Source of the DNA: Taklimakanibacter sp050251035
GTDB taxonomy: Bacteria > Pseudomonadota > Alphaproteobacteria > Rhizobiales > Aestuariivirgaceae
Assembly: GCA_050251035.1 (NCBI GenBank)
Contig: JBFWNN010000020.1
Span: 16,169-80,168, forward strand
Direction: 5' to 3'
Length of the DNA: 64,000 nt
Part shown: positions 8,643 through 15,940 of the stretch, in pieces
Layout: the number at the start of each line of letters is the position of its first letter
Numbering within the stretch: position 1 is the stretch's first letter
Made by a program: the position numbers and the translations under genes
The notes under the pieces: model-generated
Told to the model about the DNA's origin: nothing
What the model saw: only the letters and a program-made list of their open reading frames with translations
The model's database searches: none

Positions 8643-9206
8643 ATGAAACGACTGTCCAACAGCGAACTCAAGAACAGTTTCATCGCCTGGCAGTGCCGCC
8701 TCAGGCAGATGGCGATGCGCGACCATGGCGGGGCGCCGATGCCGGGCTTCCGGCCCCGGGTGGCAAGCCTCAAAGGCGAGGTCATCCTGCCGGAGATGAC
8801 CATCCTCTTGGTGCCCAACAATCCCGAGGAAAGCACGGCCTTCTTCAAGTTCCAGCTGCAGAAGACGAATGACCACCGTCAGGCCTTCGAGGCCGGCATC
8901 AAATATCTCGCGGCCGACTATTACCAGTTGCCGGAGCTCTTTTCCGATGAGATCACCGCCGTCTTCGCCAAAGGCTCGGCCGTGGCCGAGCGCATCGTCA
9001 AGCTCAAGACCGTACTTCTCGATTTCGAGCAATATGCCCAGCGCTACCGGATGGCCTGCGCCGTCAAGCGCCTCCCCGCCCGGGACATTTCACGCGAGGC
9101 GAGCCTCTGGCACAACCGGCTGTTCAATCCCAATCTCGGCAACGACGTCGAGGTTCTGAGCTTCCGCCCCAACTGGAAGAACGCCATGGCTGAGCCTTGG
9201 CCATGA
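8643..9206 (+). CDS. Conserved-looking hypothetical protein divergent from tmm
   Basis: A 187-residue soluble protein that I do not recognise. It is mixed alpha/beta, with no signal peptide or membrane segment; notable stretches are SFIAWQCRLRQMAMRDHGG, EMTILLVPNNPEEST, GIKYLAADYYQLPELFSDEI and DISREASLWHNRLFNP. It begins with ATG 8643, shares the array D intergenic region with tmm, and overlaps the next small gene by ATGA. This suggests an accessory role in trimethylamine use, but that rests only on position. Confidence 0.75.
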   Translation: MKRLSNSELKNSFIAWQCRLRQMAMRDHGGAPMPGFRPRVASLKGEVILPEMTILLVPNNPEESTAFFKFQLQKTNDHRQAFEAGIKYLAADYYQLPELFSDEITAVFAKGSAVAERIVKLKTVLLDFEQYAQRYRMACAVKRLPARDISREASLWHNRLFNPNLGNDVEVLSFRPNWKNAMAEPWP

Positions 9207-9376
9207 AAGACAAAGACTTCCAGAACATTCGTAAGCCCGACCCTCGCCGCGCATATGGCCCCGGTGAGACGCCGGCCGAATTGGCTGAACTCATCCTTCC
9301 TGGGCTCGACAAGCTGATCGCGGCAGGAAAAGACATCGATGAGCTCTGCCACGATCAGCCGGATACTACCACCTGA
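9203..9376 (+). CDS. Small hypothetical protein (57 aa) coupled to the upstream gene
   Basis: The ATG at 9203 overlaps the TGA of the 187-residue gene (ATGA), a typical translational coupling. The 57-residue product starts MKDKDFQNIRKPDPRRA, continues with PAELAELILPGLDKLIAAGKD and ends DELCHDQPDTTT. It is acidic and helical, with no known domain. Its stop overlaps the end of the convergent nrsF-like gene by 11 bases. It has codon usage like its neighbours (GC-rich third positions), so it is likely real. Confidence 0.6.
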   Translation: MKDKDFQNIRKPDPRRAYGPGETPAELAELILPGLDKLIAAGKDIDELCHDQPDTTT

Positions 9377-10004
9377 GCCAGAGCCGGCCGGCGAGGTAGC
9401 CGACCAAGGTGACGAGCGCGATGGCGATCGGATACCAGATGATGACGAAGAGCGGGCTGTCGTCGATGCAGTGGCTGGCATAGAGCGTGGCGGCGATGGC
9501 GCCCGAGCCCAGGCCCGCGAGCGCGCCGGCGAGACCCGGATTGGCCGGCGCCCCTCTTTTCAGCGCCGCCAGGAAAGCCAGCAAGGGCGCCAGCGAGAGC
9601 AGCGGAATCCAGGTCAGGCAGAAGCGGGCATTGGTGCCGATGAGGCGCGGCATCCAGGTCGAGGACGGCATCATGACGAGTTCAGCCACGGCCGCGGCGA
9701 TCAGCATCGCCGGCGCCACGGCAATGAGCCAAAGCCCGCGTCCGAGCTTCGCCTCCGGCCGGAAGACCTGCAGCACGAGAACGAGAGCGCTCGCGGCCAA
9801 GGTGAGGGTGAAGACGAATTTGAACAGGAAGCGGTAGGTCTCGGCCGCCTGCGCGATATCAGGCCGGTAGCCGAGGACGGCCATGAAGACCATGCCGGCG
9901 AAGACGGCACCCCCGATCAACGCGCATAGAATGGCGCCGCGCGGCGACAGCGACGGGCTCGCGCGGTCCTCGACCAGAGCTTCGATGAGATCGTCGGTCT
10001 TCAC
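9366..10004 (-). CDS. nrsF: NrsF-type (DUF1109) membrane anti-sigma factor
   Basis: A 212-residue protein with a short cytoplasmic N-terminus and about six transmembrane helices, the layout of NrsF/DUF1109 anti-sigma factors that hold an ECF sigma factor at the inner membrane. Two cysteines at about residues 129 (NARFCLTW) and 179 (ASHCIDDSP) match the paired cysteines that sense heavy metals in the Caulobacter NrsF. Its start overlaps the sigma gene stop by four bases (ATGA), so the two are translationally coupled. The pair controls the divergent bufferin-type operon. Confidence 0.9.
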   Translation of the reverse strand: MKTDDLIEALVEDRASPSLSPRGAILCALIGGAVFAGMVFMAVLGYRPDIAQAAETYRFLFKFVFTLTLAASALVLVLQVFRPEAKLGRGLWLIAVAPAMLIAAAVAELVMMPSSTWMPRLIGTNARFCLTWIPLLSLAPLLAFLAALKRGAPANPGLAGALAGLGSGAIAATLYASHCIDDSPLFVIIWYPIAIALVTLVGYLAGRLWLRW

Positions 10005-10552
10005 TTGTCCCGCTCCCGATAGATCACGGCCAGGGCCTTCACCGCGCGGTGCAACGTCACGCGAATGGCGCCTTCCGTCATGTTCAGACGCTCGGCCGTC
10101 TGGCGCACCGAGGCGCCTTCGACGGCGAGCGCGCGCACCACCATGCGCTGCTTCTCGTTCAGATTATCCAGCATCCGGCCGACCTCGAAGCCGTCGAGCG
10201 CCAAGGACGTATCATCGTCCGCAAGGCCCGCCGCCACATCCTCGATCGGCACATGGACGGCGCGGCCGCGGCGGCGCATCAGGTCGATGAGCTTGTTGCG
10301 GGCGATGGCCGATATCCAGGGGCCGATCGGGCGGTCCTGATCCCAGGTCTGGCGCTTGAGGTGGATGGCGAGCAGCGTGTCCTGGACGACATCCTCGCCA
10401 TCGGCGACGCCAAGGCCGTAGCGCGCCAGATTGCGGCGGGCGGCGGCGCGGACGAACGGCGTGATCGCCTTCAGGAACCTCCTGTAGGCGGCCTCATCGC
10501 CAGCCATCGCGGCGCGCATCAGCACGGCCCATTCCTCTTCATCGGCAGCCAT
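10001..10552 (-). CDS. sigF: ECF RNA polymerase sigma factor (SigF-like)
   Basis: A 183-residue group IV sigma factor. Region 2 spans about residues 25-90 (DGEDVVQDTLLAIHLKR, PWISAIARNKLIDLMRRRGR) and region 4 about 120-175 (LNEKQRMVVRALAVEGASVR and MTEGAIRVTLHRAVKALA). The linker is short and there is no extra C-terminal domain. It is followed by its membrane anti-sigma and divergent from DUF2282 precursor genes, as in Caulobacter SigF-NrsF, which responds to metals and controls copper-buffering peptides. It probably drives its own promoter at 10571-10598. Confidence 0.9.
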   Translation of the reverse strand: MAADEEEWAVLMRAAMAGDEAAYRRFLKAITPFVRAAARRNLARYGLGVADGEDVVQDTLLAIHLKRQTWDQDRPIGPWISAIARNKLIDLMRRRGRAVHVPIEDVAAGLADDDTSLALDGFEVGRMLDNLNEKQRMVVRALAVEGASVRQTAERLNMTEGAIRVTLHRAVKALAVIYRERDK

Positions 10553-10570
10553 AGTCCGGAACTGTCCTTT

Positions 10571-10598
10571 TCTTCGCCGGCGGCGGTCAATTCGTTAC
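10571..10598 (-). promoter_or_regulatory. Predicted ECF promoter of sigF-nrsF
   Basis: On the minus strand GTAACG (10598-10593) is separated by 16 bases from CGAAGA (10576-10571), which lies 18 bases before the sigF start codon. The same GTAA..N16..CGAA arrangement faces the other way at 10647-10674, and it resembles SigF-dependent promoters known from Caulobacter. Confidence 0.7.
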
Positions 10599-10646
10599 AT
10601 GGCCTATCACAGCGGCGTGAGGGCCGGCAGAAATTTTCTCGCGGCT

Positions 10647-10674
10647 GTAATGCCGCCTGTCCGTCTCCCGAATA
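10647..10674 (+). promoter_or_regulatory. Predicted ECF promoter of the bufferin operon
   Basis: GTAATG (10647-10652), a 16-base spacer and CGAATA (10669-10674), 46 bases upstream of the first precursor start. It pairs with the divergent sigF promoter and implies that both directions are read by the same sigma factor. Confidence 0.7.
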
Positions 10675-10720
10675 CCTCTGTGTGGAGCCGATGAAGGCTC
10701 CTCTTCTATGGAGGAGAAAT

Positions 10721-10990
10721 ATGGACCGTCGCACCTTGAGCCTCGCCTTGGCGGGCTCGCTCGCTTCCGCCATGGCGCTCATCGCCATTCCGGCGCAAGC
10801 CCAGGAAACCGAGAAATGCTATGGCGTCGCCCTGAAGGGCCAGAACGACTGCAAGGCCGGCATGCATGACTGCAAGGGCATGTCGACCGCCGACTATGAC
10901 GGCGAATCCTTCAAGCTGGTGCCGAAGGGCACCTGCACCTCGATGGAAACGCCCAAGGGCAAGGGCACGCTCGAGCCGATGAAGTCGTGA
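10721..10990 (+). CDS. bufA1: Bufferin-type RiPP precursor 1 (DUF2282)
   Basis: An 89-residue precursor with a Sec signal peptide (about residues 1-28, ending IPAQAQ) and a DUF2282 core. The core starts EKCYGVALKGQNDC and carries four cysteines at residues 33, 44, 51 and 72 (last one in VPKGTC). Bufferins are exported, copper-binding peptides whose core cysteines are modified by the DUF692 enzyme. GGAGGAGAA lies just before ATG 10721. The next gene is a paralogue, so this operon has two precursors. Confidence 0.85.
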   Translation: MDRRTLSLALAGSLASAMALIAIPAQAQETEKCYGVALKGQNDCKAGMHDCKGMSTADYDGESFKLVPKGTCTSMETPKGKGTLEPMKS

Positions 10991-11274
10991 TGACCCATCC
11001 CGTCTCAAAGGCCGTTCTGGCCGCATCGCTCGCCAGCGCTCTGTCTTTGCTGAGCCTGCCCCAGGCTTCGGCCGACGAGGCGAAGGAGAAGTGCTACGGC
11101 GTGGCCCTCAAGGGCCAGAATGACTGCGCCGCGGGCGCCGGCACGACATGCGCCGGAACATCCAAGGTCGACTATCAGGGCAATGCCTGGAAACTCGTGC
11201 CGAAAGGCACCTGCACCACGATGCAGACGCCCCTGGGCCCCGGCTCGCTCGCGCCGATCACCCGTCCATCCTAG
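10990..11274 (+). CDS. Bufferin-type RiPP precursor 2 (DUF2282)
   Basis: A 94-residue paralogue of the previous gene with its own signal peptide (ending LPQASAD) and four cysteines at residues 35, 46, 54 and 75, again beginning EKCYGVALKGQNDC and ending VPKGTC. The spacing between the second and third cysteine is one residue longer than in precursor 1. ATG 10990 overlaps the upstream TGA (TGATG); a GTG three bases earlier is the alternative. It lies upstream of a strong hairpin that separates the precursors from the modifying enzymes. Confidence 0.85.
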   Translation: MTHPVSKAVLAASLASALSLLSLPQASADEAKEKCYGVALKGQNDCAAGAGTTCAGTSKVDYQGNAWKLVPKGTCTTMQTPLGPGSLAPITRPS

Positions 11275-11284
11275 CGATATCGTG

Positions 11285-11308
11285 GGGGGCGAAGCCTGCT
11301 TCGCCCCC
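11285..11308 (+). promoter_or_regulatory. Strong hairpin between precursor and maturation genes
   Basis: An 11-bp perfect stem (GGGGGCGAAGC at 11285-11295 and GCTTCGCCCCC at 11298-11308) with a two-base centre. It has no T-run, so it is likely a processing/stability element or a leaky stop that lowers expression of the enzymes relative to the precursors. Confidence 0.55.
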
Positions 11309-11331
11309 GAACTCCCCCTGGAGGTTTCGTC

Positions 11332-12186
11332 ATGAAGCGCACTCATCTGCTCTGTCAGGCCGGCGTCGGCTTCAAACCCGAGCATTTCGCCGACATCAAG
11401 GAGAGCCGTCAGCCGGTCGGCTTCTTCGAGGTCCATGCCGAAAACTATATGGGCGACGGCGGCCCCCCGCATGCCCAGCTCACCTTCATCAGGGAGCATT
11501 ACGGCCTGTCGCTGCACGGTGTCGGCCTGTCGATCGGGTCCATGCAGGGTCTCGACCGCGACCATCTCAAGCGGCTCGAGGCGCTGTGCGACCGCTATCA
11601 GCCGGAGAGCTTCTCCGAGCATCTCGCCTGGTCGAGCCACGACACCGTGTTCCTCAACGATCTCCTGCCGCTCCCCTACACGCCTGAAACGCTCGGCCGC
11701 ATCGTCGAGCATGTCGATCAGGTGCAATCGGCGCTGGGCCGGCAGATGCTGCTCGAAAACCCCGCCACCTATCTGCTCTTCGCCGAGAGCACGATTGCGG
11801 AGACCGATTTCCTGGCCGAGATCGCGCGGCGCACCGGCTGCGGCCTCTTGCTCGACGTCAACAATGTCTTCGTCTCGGCCACCAATCACGGGCGCGACGC
11901 CCGGAACTATCTCGCGGCCTTCCCGGTCGAGCATGTCGGCGAAATCCATCTGAGCGGCCATGCCGCAACGACGGATGAAGCAGGCACTCCGCTCCTCATC
12001 GACACCCACGACACGGAGGTCGCCGATCCGGTCTGGTCTCTCTACGAAAGCGTGATCGCACGGACCGGACCCGTCGCCAGCCTGGTCGAATGGGACGACA
12101 AGGTTCCCGTCTGGTCCCTGTTGCGGGCCGAAGCGGAGGCCGCGCAAGCCATCCTCGACCGCGCCCAGGCGCGGCGAGCCGCGTGA
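11332..12186 (+). CDS. bufB1: DUF692 multinuclear iron oxidative enzyme (BufB-like)
   Basis: A 284-residue MNIO (DUF692) protein with a TIM-barrel fold. It carries the metal-ligand signatures VHAENYMGDGG (near residue 35), LHGVGLSIGS, SEHLAW, LLENPATYL, LLLDVNNVFVSATNHG and EIHLSGHA, then DTHDTEV. In bufferin systems this iron enzyme oxidises precursor cysteines to heterocycles. Length is usual for the family. GGAGG precedes ATG 11332 by about 7 bases. It is followed 8 bases later by the DUF2063 partner that recruits the precursor. Confidence 0.92.
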   Translation: MKRTHLLCQAGVGFKPEHFADIKESRQPVGFFEVHAENYMGDGGPPHAQLTFIREHYGLSLHGVGLSIGSMQGLDRDHLKRLEALCDRYQPESFSEHLAWSSHDTVFLNDLLPLPYTPETLGRIVEHVDQVQSALGRQMLLENPATYLLFAESTIAETDFLAEIARRTGCGLLLDVNNVFVSATNHGRDARNYLAAFPVEHVGEIHLSGHAATTDEAGTPLLIDTHDTEVADPVWSLYESVIARTGPVASLVEWDDKVPVWSLLRAEAEAAQAILDRAQARRAA

Positions 12187-12194
12187 GGCCGGCC

Positions 12195-12971
12195 ATGAGC
12201 GCCACGACCCAGGCCGCCTTCGCCGAAGCGCTGCTCGACCGGACGAAGCCCGTGCCGCAAGCACTGCGCTCCTGGACCGGCGCCGAGCCCAGCAAGCGCT
12301 ATGGCGTCTATCGCAACAATGTCGCGACGGGCCTCGCGCGGGCGCTGGCCGCGCGCTTCCCGGTGACCGAGAAGATCGTCGGCGCGGACTTCTTCACCGC
12401 AATGGCGCGTGACTTCGTGCTAGGGGCGCCGCCGGCCTCGCCGGTCCTCCTGCAGTATGGCGAGGACTTCCCCGATTTCGTCGCGGCCTTCCCCCCCGCC
12501 GCCGGCCTGCCCTATCTCGCCGATATCGTGCGCCTGGAGAATGCCCAGGTGAAAGCCTATCACGCGCGCGATCAGGCGCCGATCGATGCCCAAGCCCTGG
12601 CGCGCCTCGCACCCGACCGGATGAGCGGGCTCATCCTTGTCTTCCATCCCGCCACATCGGTGCTCACCTCGCCTTATCCGATCGTCACCATCTGGGCGAT
12701 GAATTCGGGCGCGCGGGAACTCGCCCCGATCGCGGACTGGCGCGCGGAAAATGCTCTCGTCACGCGTCCCGAGCTCACCGTGCTGACGCGGGAGATCGGC
12801 TCGGGCAGCGCTGTCTTCCTCCGCGACTTGATGAACGGCGCGACGCTCGGCGAGGCCTATGAAGCGGCCTTGGACGGCGATCATGCGTTCGATATCGGCC
12901 GGAACCTGGCCGATCTCATGCGTTCCGGCGCCGTCATCGACATCACCGCCAATCCCTCCCTGGAGGCCTGA
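12195..12971 (+). CDS. bufC1: DUF2063 RiPP partner protein (BufC-like)
   Basis: A 258-residue protein with an N-terminal DUF2063 domain (AEALLDRTKPVPQALRSW, RYGVYRNNVATGLARAL, ARFPVTEKIVG, YLADIVRLENAQVKAYHARD) and a C-terminal part like HvfC/BufC. These proteins bind the precursor and deliver it to the DUF692 enzyme. ATG 12195 was selected because the longer frame lies within bufB. It abuts the DoxX gene directly (TGA then ATG). Confidence 0.9.
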   Translation: MSATTQAAFAEALLDRTKPVPQALRSWTGAEPSKRYGVYRNNVATGLARALAARFPVTEKIVGADFFTAMARDFVLGAPPASPVLLQYGEDFPDFVAAFPPAAGLPYLADIVRLENAQVKAYHARDQAPIDAQALARLAPDRMSGLILVFHPATSVLTSPYPIVTIWAMNSGARELAPIADWRAENALVTRPELTVLTREIGSGSAVFLRDLMNGATLGEAYEAALDGDHAFDIGRNLADLMRSGAVIDITANPSLEA

Positions 12972-13436
12972 ATGGACAAAGCCGCGACATCAACGCCACT
13001 CGCCGGCATGGTCGAAAGGGCGATCGCGCTATGCGAGCAGATTCCCTATTCGCTCGCAGCCCTCGCCGCGCGCATTTTCCCAGCCGCCGTCTTCTGGCAA
13101 TCGGGCCAGACCAAGCTCGACGGCTGGCGCGTCTCCGATAACGCGATCTATCTCTTCCGCGAGGAATACAGGCTGCCGGTGATCGATCCCGCGGTCGCGG
13201 CGCATCTCGCGGCCTTCGCCGAGCACGCCTTTCCGATCCTGCTGGTCCTGGGCCTCGCGACACGTTTCGCCGCGCTGGCGCTCATCGTCATGACGCTCGT
13301 CATCCAGGTCTTCGTCTATCCCGGCGCCTGGCCGACGCATGGCACATGGATCGCCTGCTTCCTCATCCTGATCGCGCGCGGCGCCGGCGCGTGGTCGCTC
13401 GATCACGTCATCTGGAAGCAATATTGCGGACGCTGA
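12972..13436 (+). CDS. DoxX family membrane protein
   Basis: A 154-residue DoxX-like protein with about four transmembrane helices; FPAAVFWQSGQTKLDGW near residue 37 and AFAEHAFPILLVLGLATRFAA near residue 80 are typical. DoxX proteins commonly end bufferin operons and may help with redox chemistry or membrane retention, but their role there is not settled. It starts at the base following the bufC stop and is the last gene of the operon; the convergent SDR gene ends 4 bases beyond. Confidence 0.88.
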   Translation: MDKAATSTPLAGMVERAIALCEQIPYSLAALAARIFPAAVFWQSGQTKLDGWRVSDNAIYLFREEYRLPVIDPAVAAHLAAFAEHAFPILLVLGLATRFAALALIVMTLVIQVFVYPGAWPTHGTWIACFLILIARGAGAWSLDHVIWKQYCGR

Positions 13437-13439
13437 GAC

Positions 13440-14267
13440 CTACATAGGCGGCGGCTGCGGGGCGCTGTCGGCGCAGCCCGCCACCTGCTGATCGAAATCG
13501 ATGATCGATCCGGTCATCATGCCGGACTCATCGCTCGCCAGATAGGCGATGGCGCGCGACACCTCGTCCGTCTTAAGCAGGCGTCCGAAGGGCAGCTTCT
13601 TCTCGGCCTCGGCGAGCCAGCCGTTCTCCGCCTGGTGATAGGTCTTCATGATGCGGTCCTCCCCCGGCGTGTCCATCCAGCCGATGCACAGGCCGTTGAC
13701 CCTGATCCGGTGGCGCATGAGGCCGAAGGCGACGTTTTTGGTGAGGGTGATGAGCGCGCCCTTGGAGGCGCAATAGGCGGTGATGAAGGTCTGCCCGCCA
13801 TGGCCCGACATGGAGATGATGTTGACCATGGTGCCGCCCGTTTTCTCGCGCCGCATCAGCTTCGCCGTGTCCTGCATGAGGAAGAACGGCGCCCTGACAT
13901 TGACGGCGAACATCTGGTCGAAGAGCTCCGGGCTCGTGTCCCAAATCGTGCCGCGATCGGTGATGCCGGCGACATTGACCAGGATATCGGCGCGACCGAA
14001 GGCCTTGTCGGCGGCGGCGACGACGGCGCGGCTGTCCGCGACGGAGCCCAGATCGGCCTTCACGAAGACTGCTTTCGTCCCCTTCTTTCCGAGCGCCGCC
14101 TTGACCTTCTCGCCGTTCTTCTCATTGCGGCCGCAGATCACCAGGCCCTTTGCGCCGCGATCGGCGAAAAGATGCGCCGTCGCCTCGCCCAGCCCCTGCG
14201 TGCCGCCGGTGACGATGGCGACCTTTCCATCGAGTGAGGACAGTCCCAATGTGCCGGCTTTGCTCAT
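13440..14267 (-). CDS. Short-chain dehydrogenase/reductase
   Basis: A 275-residue classical SDR. The Rossmann motif VTGGTQGLGEA lies near residues 19-29, NVAG near residue 100, and the catalytic set is Ser in ISMSGHGG and YCASK (Tyr-x-x-x-Lys). The C-terminal IGWMDTPGEDRIMKTYHQ loop forms the substrate lid. It oxidises or reduces an unknown alcohol/ketone with NAD(P)H. It is divergent from an arginase-fold gene, with a perfect inverted repeat between them that starts 7 bases upstream of this start codon. Confidence 0.85.
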   Translation of the reverse strand: MSKAGTLGLSSLDGKVAIVTGGTQGLGEATAHLFADRGAKGLVICGRNEKNGEKVKAALGKKGTKAVFVKADLGSVADSRAVVAAADKAFGRADILVNVAGITDRGTIWDTSPELFDQMFAVNVRAPFFLMQDTAKLMRREKTGGTMVNIISMSGHGGQTFITAYCASKGALITLTKNVAFGLMRHRIRVNGLCIGWMDTPGEDRIMKTYHQAENGWLAEAEKKLPFGRLLKTDEVSRAIAYLASDESGMMTGSIIDFDQQVAGCADSAPQPPPM

Positions 14268-14273
14268 GGCGAT

Positions 14274-14298
14274 GTTCCCGTTGCTGAATGTCGGGAAC
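14274..14298. promoter_or_regulatory. Inverted repeat in the SDR/arginase divergent region
   Basis: GTTCCCG at 14274-14280 and CGGGAAC at 14292-14298 form a perfect 7-bp inverted repeat with an 11-base centre. Its size suits a dimeric repressor or LysR-type protein. No regulator gene is adjacent. Confidence 0.5.
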
Positions 14299-14343
14299 CT
14301 TTCTAGCGTGGGAGCGTAAGCTGAAAAAGTGGGAAACCAGCTC

Positions 14344-15219
14344 ATGACCCGTTACGCGATCATCGAAGCCCCTTCCGTGCTCGGCTTGTGGCCGTCTGGA
14401 CTCCAGGATGCGCCAAGGGTGCTCCTGGAGATGGGCCTCGGCGTCGGGCTCGGCATAGAAAAGACGCTGCGCGTCGAGCCGCCGCCCTATGACCCGCGCC
14501 GCGATCCTGAAACGCATATGCTCAACCCCGCGGGGCTTCTCACTTATTCGCAGACCCTGGCGCGCGAGGTCTGGAACATGCTGGAGGACAAGCAGGTGCC
14601 GCTTCTGCTCGGCGGCGATTGCAGCATCCTTCTGGGCCCGGCTCTGGCGCTCAGGGAGCGCGGACGCCATGGGCTCCTGTTCGTCGACGGTCATATGGAT
14701 TACTGGGACGCCAGGCTCGAACCCTATGGCGAGGCCGCCTCGATGGATCTGGCACTGGTGACCGGCAACGGGCCGGCGCTGCTCTCCAATATCGACGGGC
14801 TCGGCCCCTATTTCCGTCCCGAGGACTGCGTCGCCTATGGCACGCGCGACCATCTGCAGGACAAGGACTTCATCGAAACGCCCTATCCCAAAGCGCTCGA
14901 GCGCATCGAAGTGAAGGACGCGCATGCGCTCGGCGCCGAAGGGGTCGAGCGGGCCCTGGCGCGGGTGACGAAGGACGAGCTCGCGGGCTTCTGGATCCAT
15001 TTCGACGTCGACGTGCTCGCCGATGAGATCATGCCGGCGGTGGAGTACCGGATGAAGGACGGCTTATCCTATGAAGAACTGACGCGCCTGCTGGGCGCCG
15101 CCTTTGCCACGGGCAAGGTCATGGGCATGACGCTCACCATCTACAACCCCAATCTCGACCCGCAGCGCTGGATCGCCCGCAAGCTGGTGGCGAAGCTGCT
15201 CGAGATCTTGCAGCCCTAG
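14344..15219 (+). CDS. Arginase/ureohydrolase-fold protein with atypical metal motifs
   Basis: A 291-residue protein with the ureohydrolase fold. The three manganese motifs are present but altered: LLGGDCSILLG in place of GGDHS, FVDGHMDYWD in place of DAHxD, and WIHFDVDVLADEIMP in place of SxDxDxxDP. The Cys in motif one removes the usual first His ligand, as in several uncharacterised arginase relatives, so neither arginase nor agmatinase activity should be assumed. Start ATG 14344 is preferred to GTG 14329. It is divergent from an SDR and followed by a palindromic repeat. Confidence 0.75.
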   Translation: MTRYAIIEAPSVLGLWPSGLQDAPRVLLEMGLGVGLGIEKTLRVEPPPYDPRRDPETHMLNPAGLLTYSQTLAREVWNMLEDKQVPLLLGGDCSILLGPALALRERGRHGLLFVDGHMDYWDARLEPYGEAASMDLALVTGNGPALLSNIDGLGPYFRPEDCVAYGTRDHLQDKDFIETPYPKALERIEVKDAHALGAEGVERALARVTKDELAGFWIHFDVDVLADEIMPAVEYRMKDGLSYEELTRLLGAAFATGKVMGMTLTIYNPNLDPQRWIARKLVAKLLEILQP

Positions 15220-15330
15220 ATCACGATGAGTTTGGATTGAATCAATCCAAACTCATAAACGTGATCGATTCCTATATGTTAGCGCGGGATTCTTGCGAAA
15301 AACCGGTGCCACTTTTTCGCATCCCGCGCT
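15220..15330. repeat. Two-hairpin palindromic intergenic element (RIME-like)
   Basis: The first palindrome pairs ATCACG (15220-15225) with CGTGAT (15260-15265) and ATGAGTTTGGATTGA (15226-15240) with its exact complement (15242-15256). The second pairs AGCGCGGGA (15281-15289) with TCCCGCGCT (15322-15330) and TGCGAAAAA (15294-15302) with TTTTTCGCA (15313-15321). This modular double-hairpin resembles the RIME/mosaic elements scattered in Hyphomicrobiales genomes. It sits between convergent genes and may also act as a bidirectional transcription stop. Confidence 0.75.
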
Positions 15331-15736
15331 AGTCCGGCGGCTCTTGCGGGTATTGCAGGGCGCGGTCCGGTATGATGACGCCAGGCAGCTTGCGCGAGGT
15401 CCAGATGTGAATGGCCAACGTCACGTCGACAGGCTCGTCGAGCGAACCGGCCTTGACGGTCACGGTCTCCGAGAAACCTTCCCGCTCATGCCACAGGCGC
15501 GAGCCGCAGTCCGGGCAGAAGGCGCATTTGACCTGCCGGCCGCTGTCGGCAAGGCGGGTCCAGAATTCCGGCGCTCCCTCGGTGACGCGGAAACCCGCGC
15601 GCGGTACGACCAGCGACATGCCGAAAGCCGAGGCCGATTGCTTGCGGCATTCGGCGCAGTGGCAGACATAGAGCGCCCGGGGCTCACCTGCGTATTGGTA
15701 GCGCACGGCGCCGCATTGGCATCCGCCGCTGCGCAT
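15329..15736 (-). CDS. GFA family zinc protein
   Basis: A 135-residue GFA (CENP-V/GFA) domain protein. Zinc-binding cysteines appear as GGCQCGAVRY, YVCHCAECRKQS and CAFCPDCGSRLW, the standard three pairs. The name derives from glutathione-dependent formaldehyde-activating enzyme, but most members have no proven activity. It is notable because tdm in the same window releases formaldehyde; that connection is speculative. ATG 15736 is used; a TTG two codons earlier is possible. Confidence 0.85.
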   Translation of the reverse strand: MRSGGCQCGAVRYQYAGEPRALYVCHCAECRKQSASAFGMSLVVPRAGFRVTEGAPEFWTRLADSGRQVKCAFCPDCGSRLWHEREGFSETVTVKAGSLDEPVDVTLAIHIWTSRKLPGVIIPDRALQYPQEPPD

Positions 15737-15738
15737 GA

Positions 15739-15897
15739 TCAATCCGACCGTTCGTTGCCGTGCTCCGCCGCATCACGACGCACCCACGCCATCGCGATCG
15801 AGGTCAGTTCGTCATCAAGCTCACGATCGTTCGCTGCGGCGCGCTTCTTCAAGCGTTCGACAACATCAATCGGCACATCAATGAGTATATCGGCCAT
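15739..15897 (-). CDS. Small ribbon-helix-helix-like protein (possible orphan antitoxin)
   Basis: A 52-residue protein, MADILIDVPIDVVERLKKRA followed by a short acidic helix (NDRELDDELTSIAMAW). The pattern of an N-terminal strand and two helices resembles FitA/Arc-type DNA-binding antitoxins. No PIN-domain or other toxin partner lies next to it; the GFA gene follows directly downstream. It may be a standalone regulator. Short length makes the call tentative. Confidence 0.5.
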   Translation of the reverse strand: MADILIDVPIDVVERLKKRAAANDRELDDELTSIAMAWVRRDAAEHGNERSD

Positions 15898-15940
15898 CGC
15901 ACCTTGCCATGCACCATTATAGCACATGACAAGGCCGAGA

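Noticed and set aside
15329..15736. Formaldehyde detoxification enzyme for the Tdm product
   Set aside because: Only the GFA domain supports it; the family's activity is unproven and the gene lies outside the amine operons.
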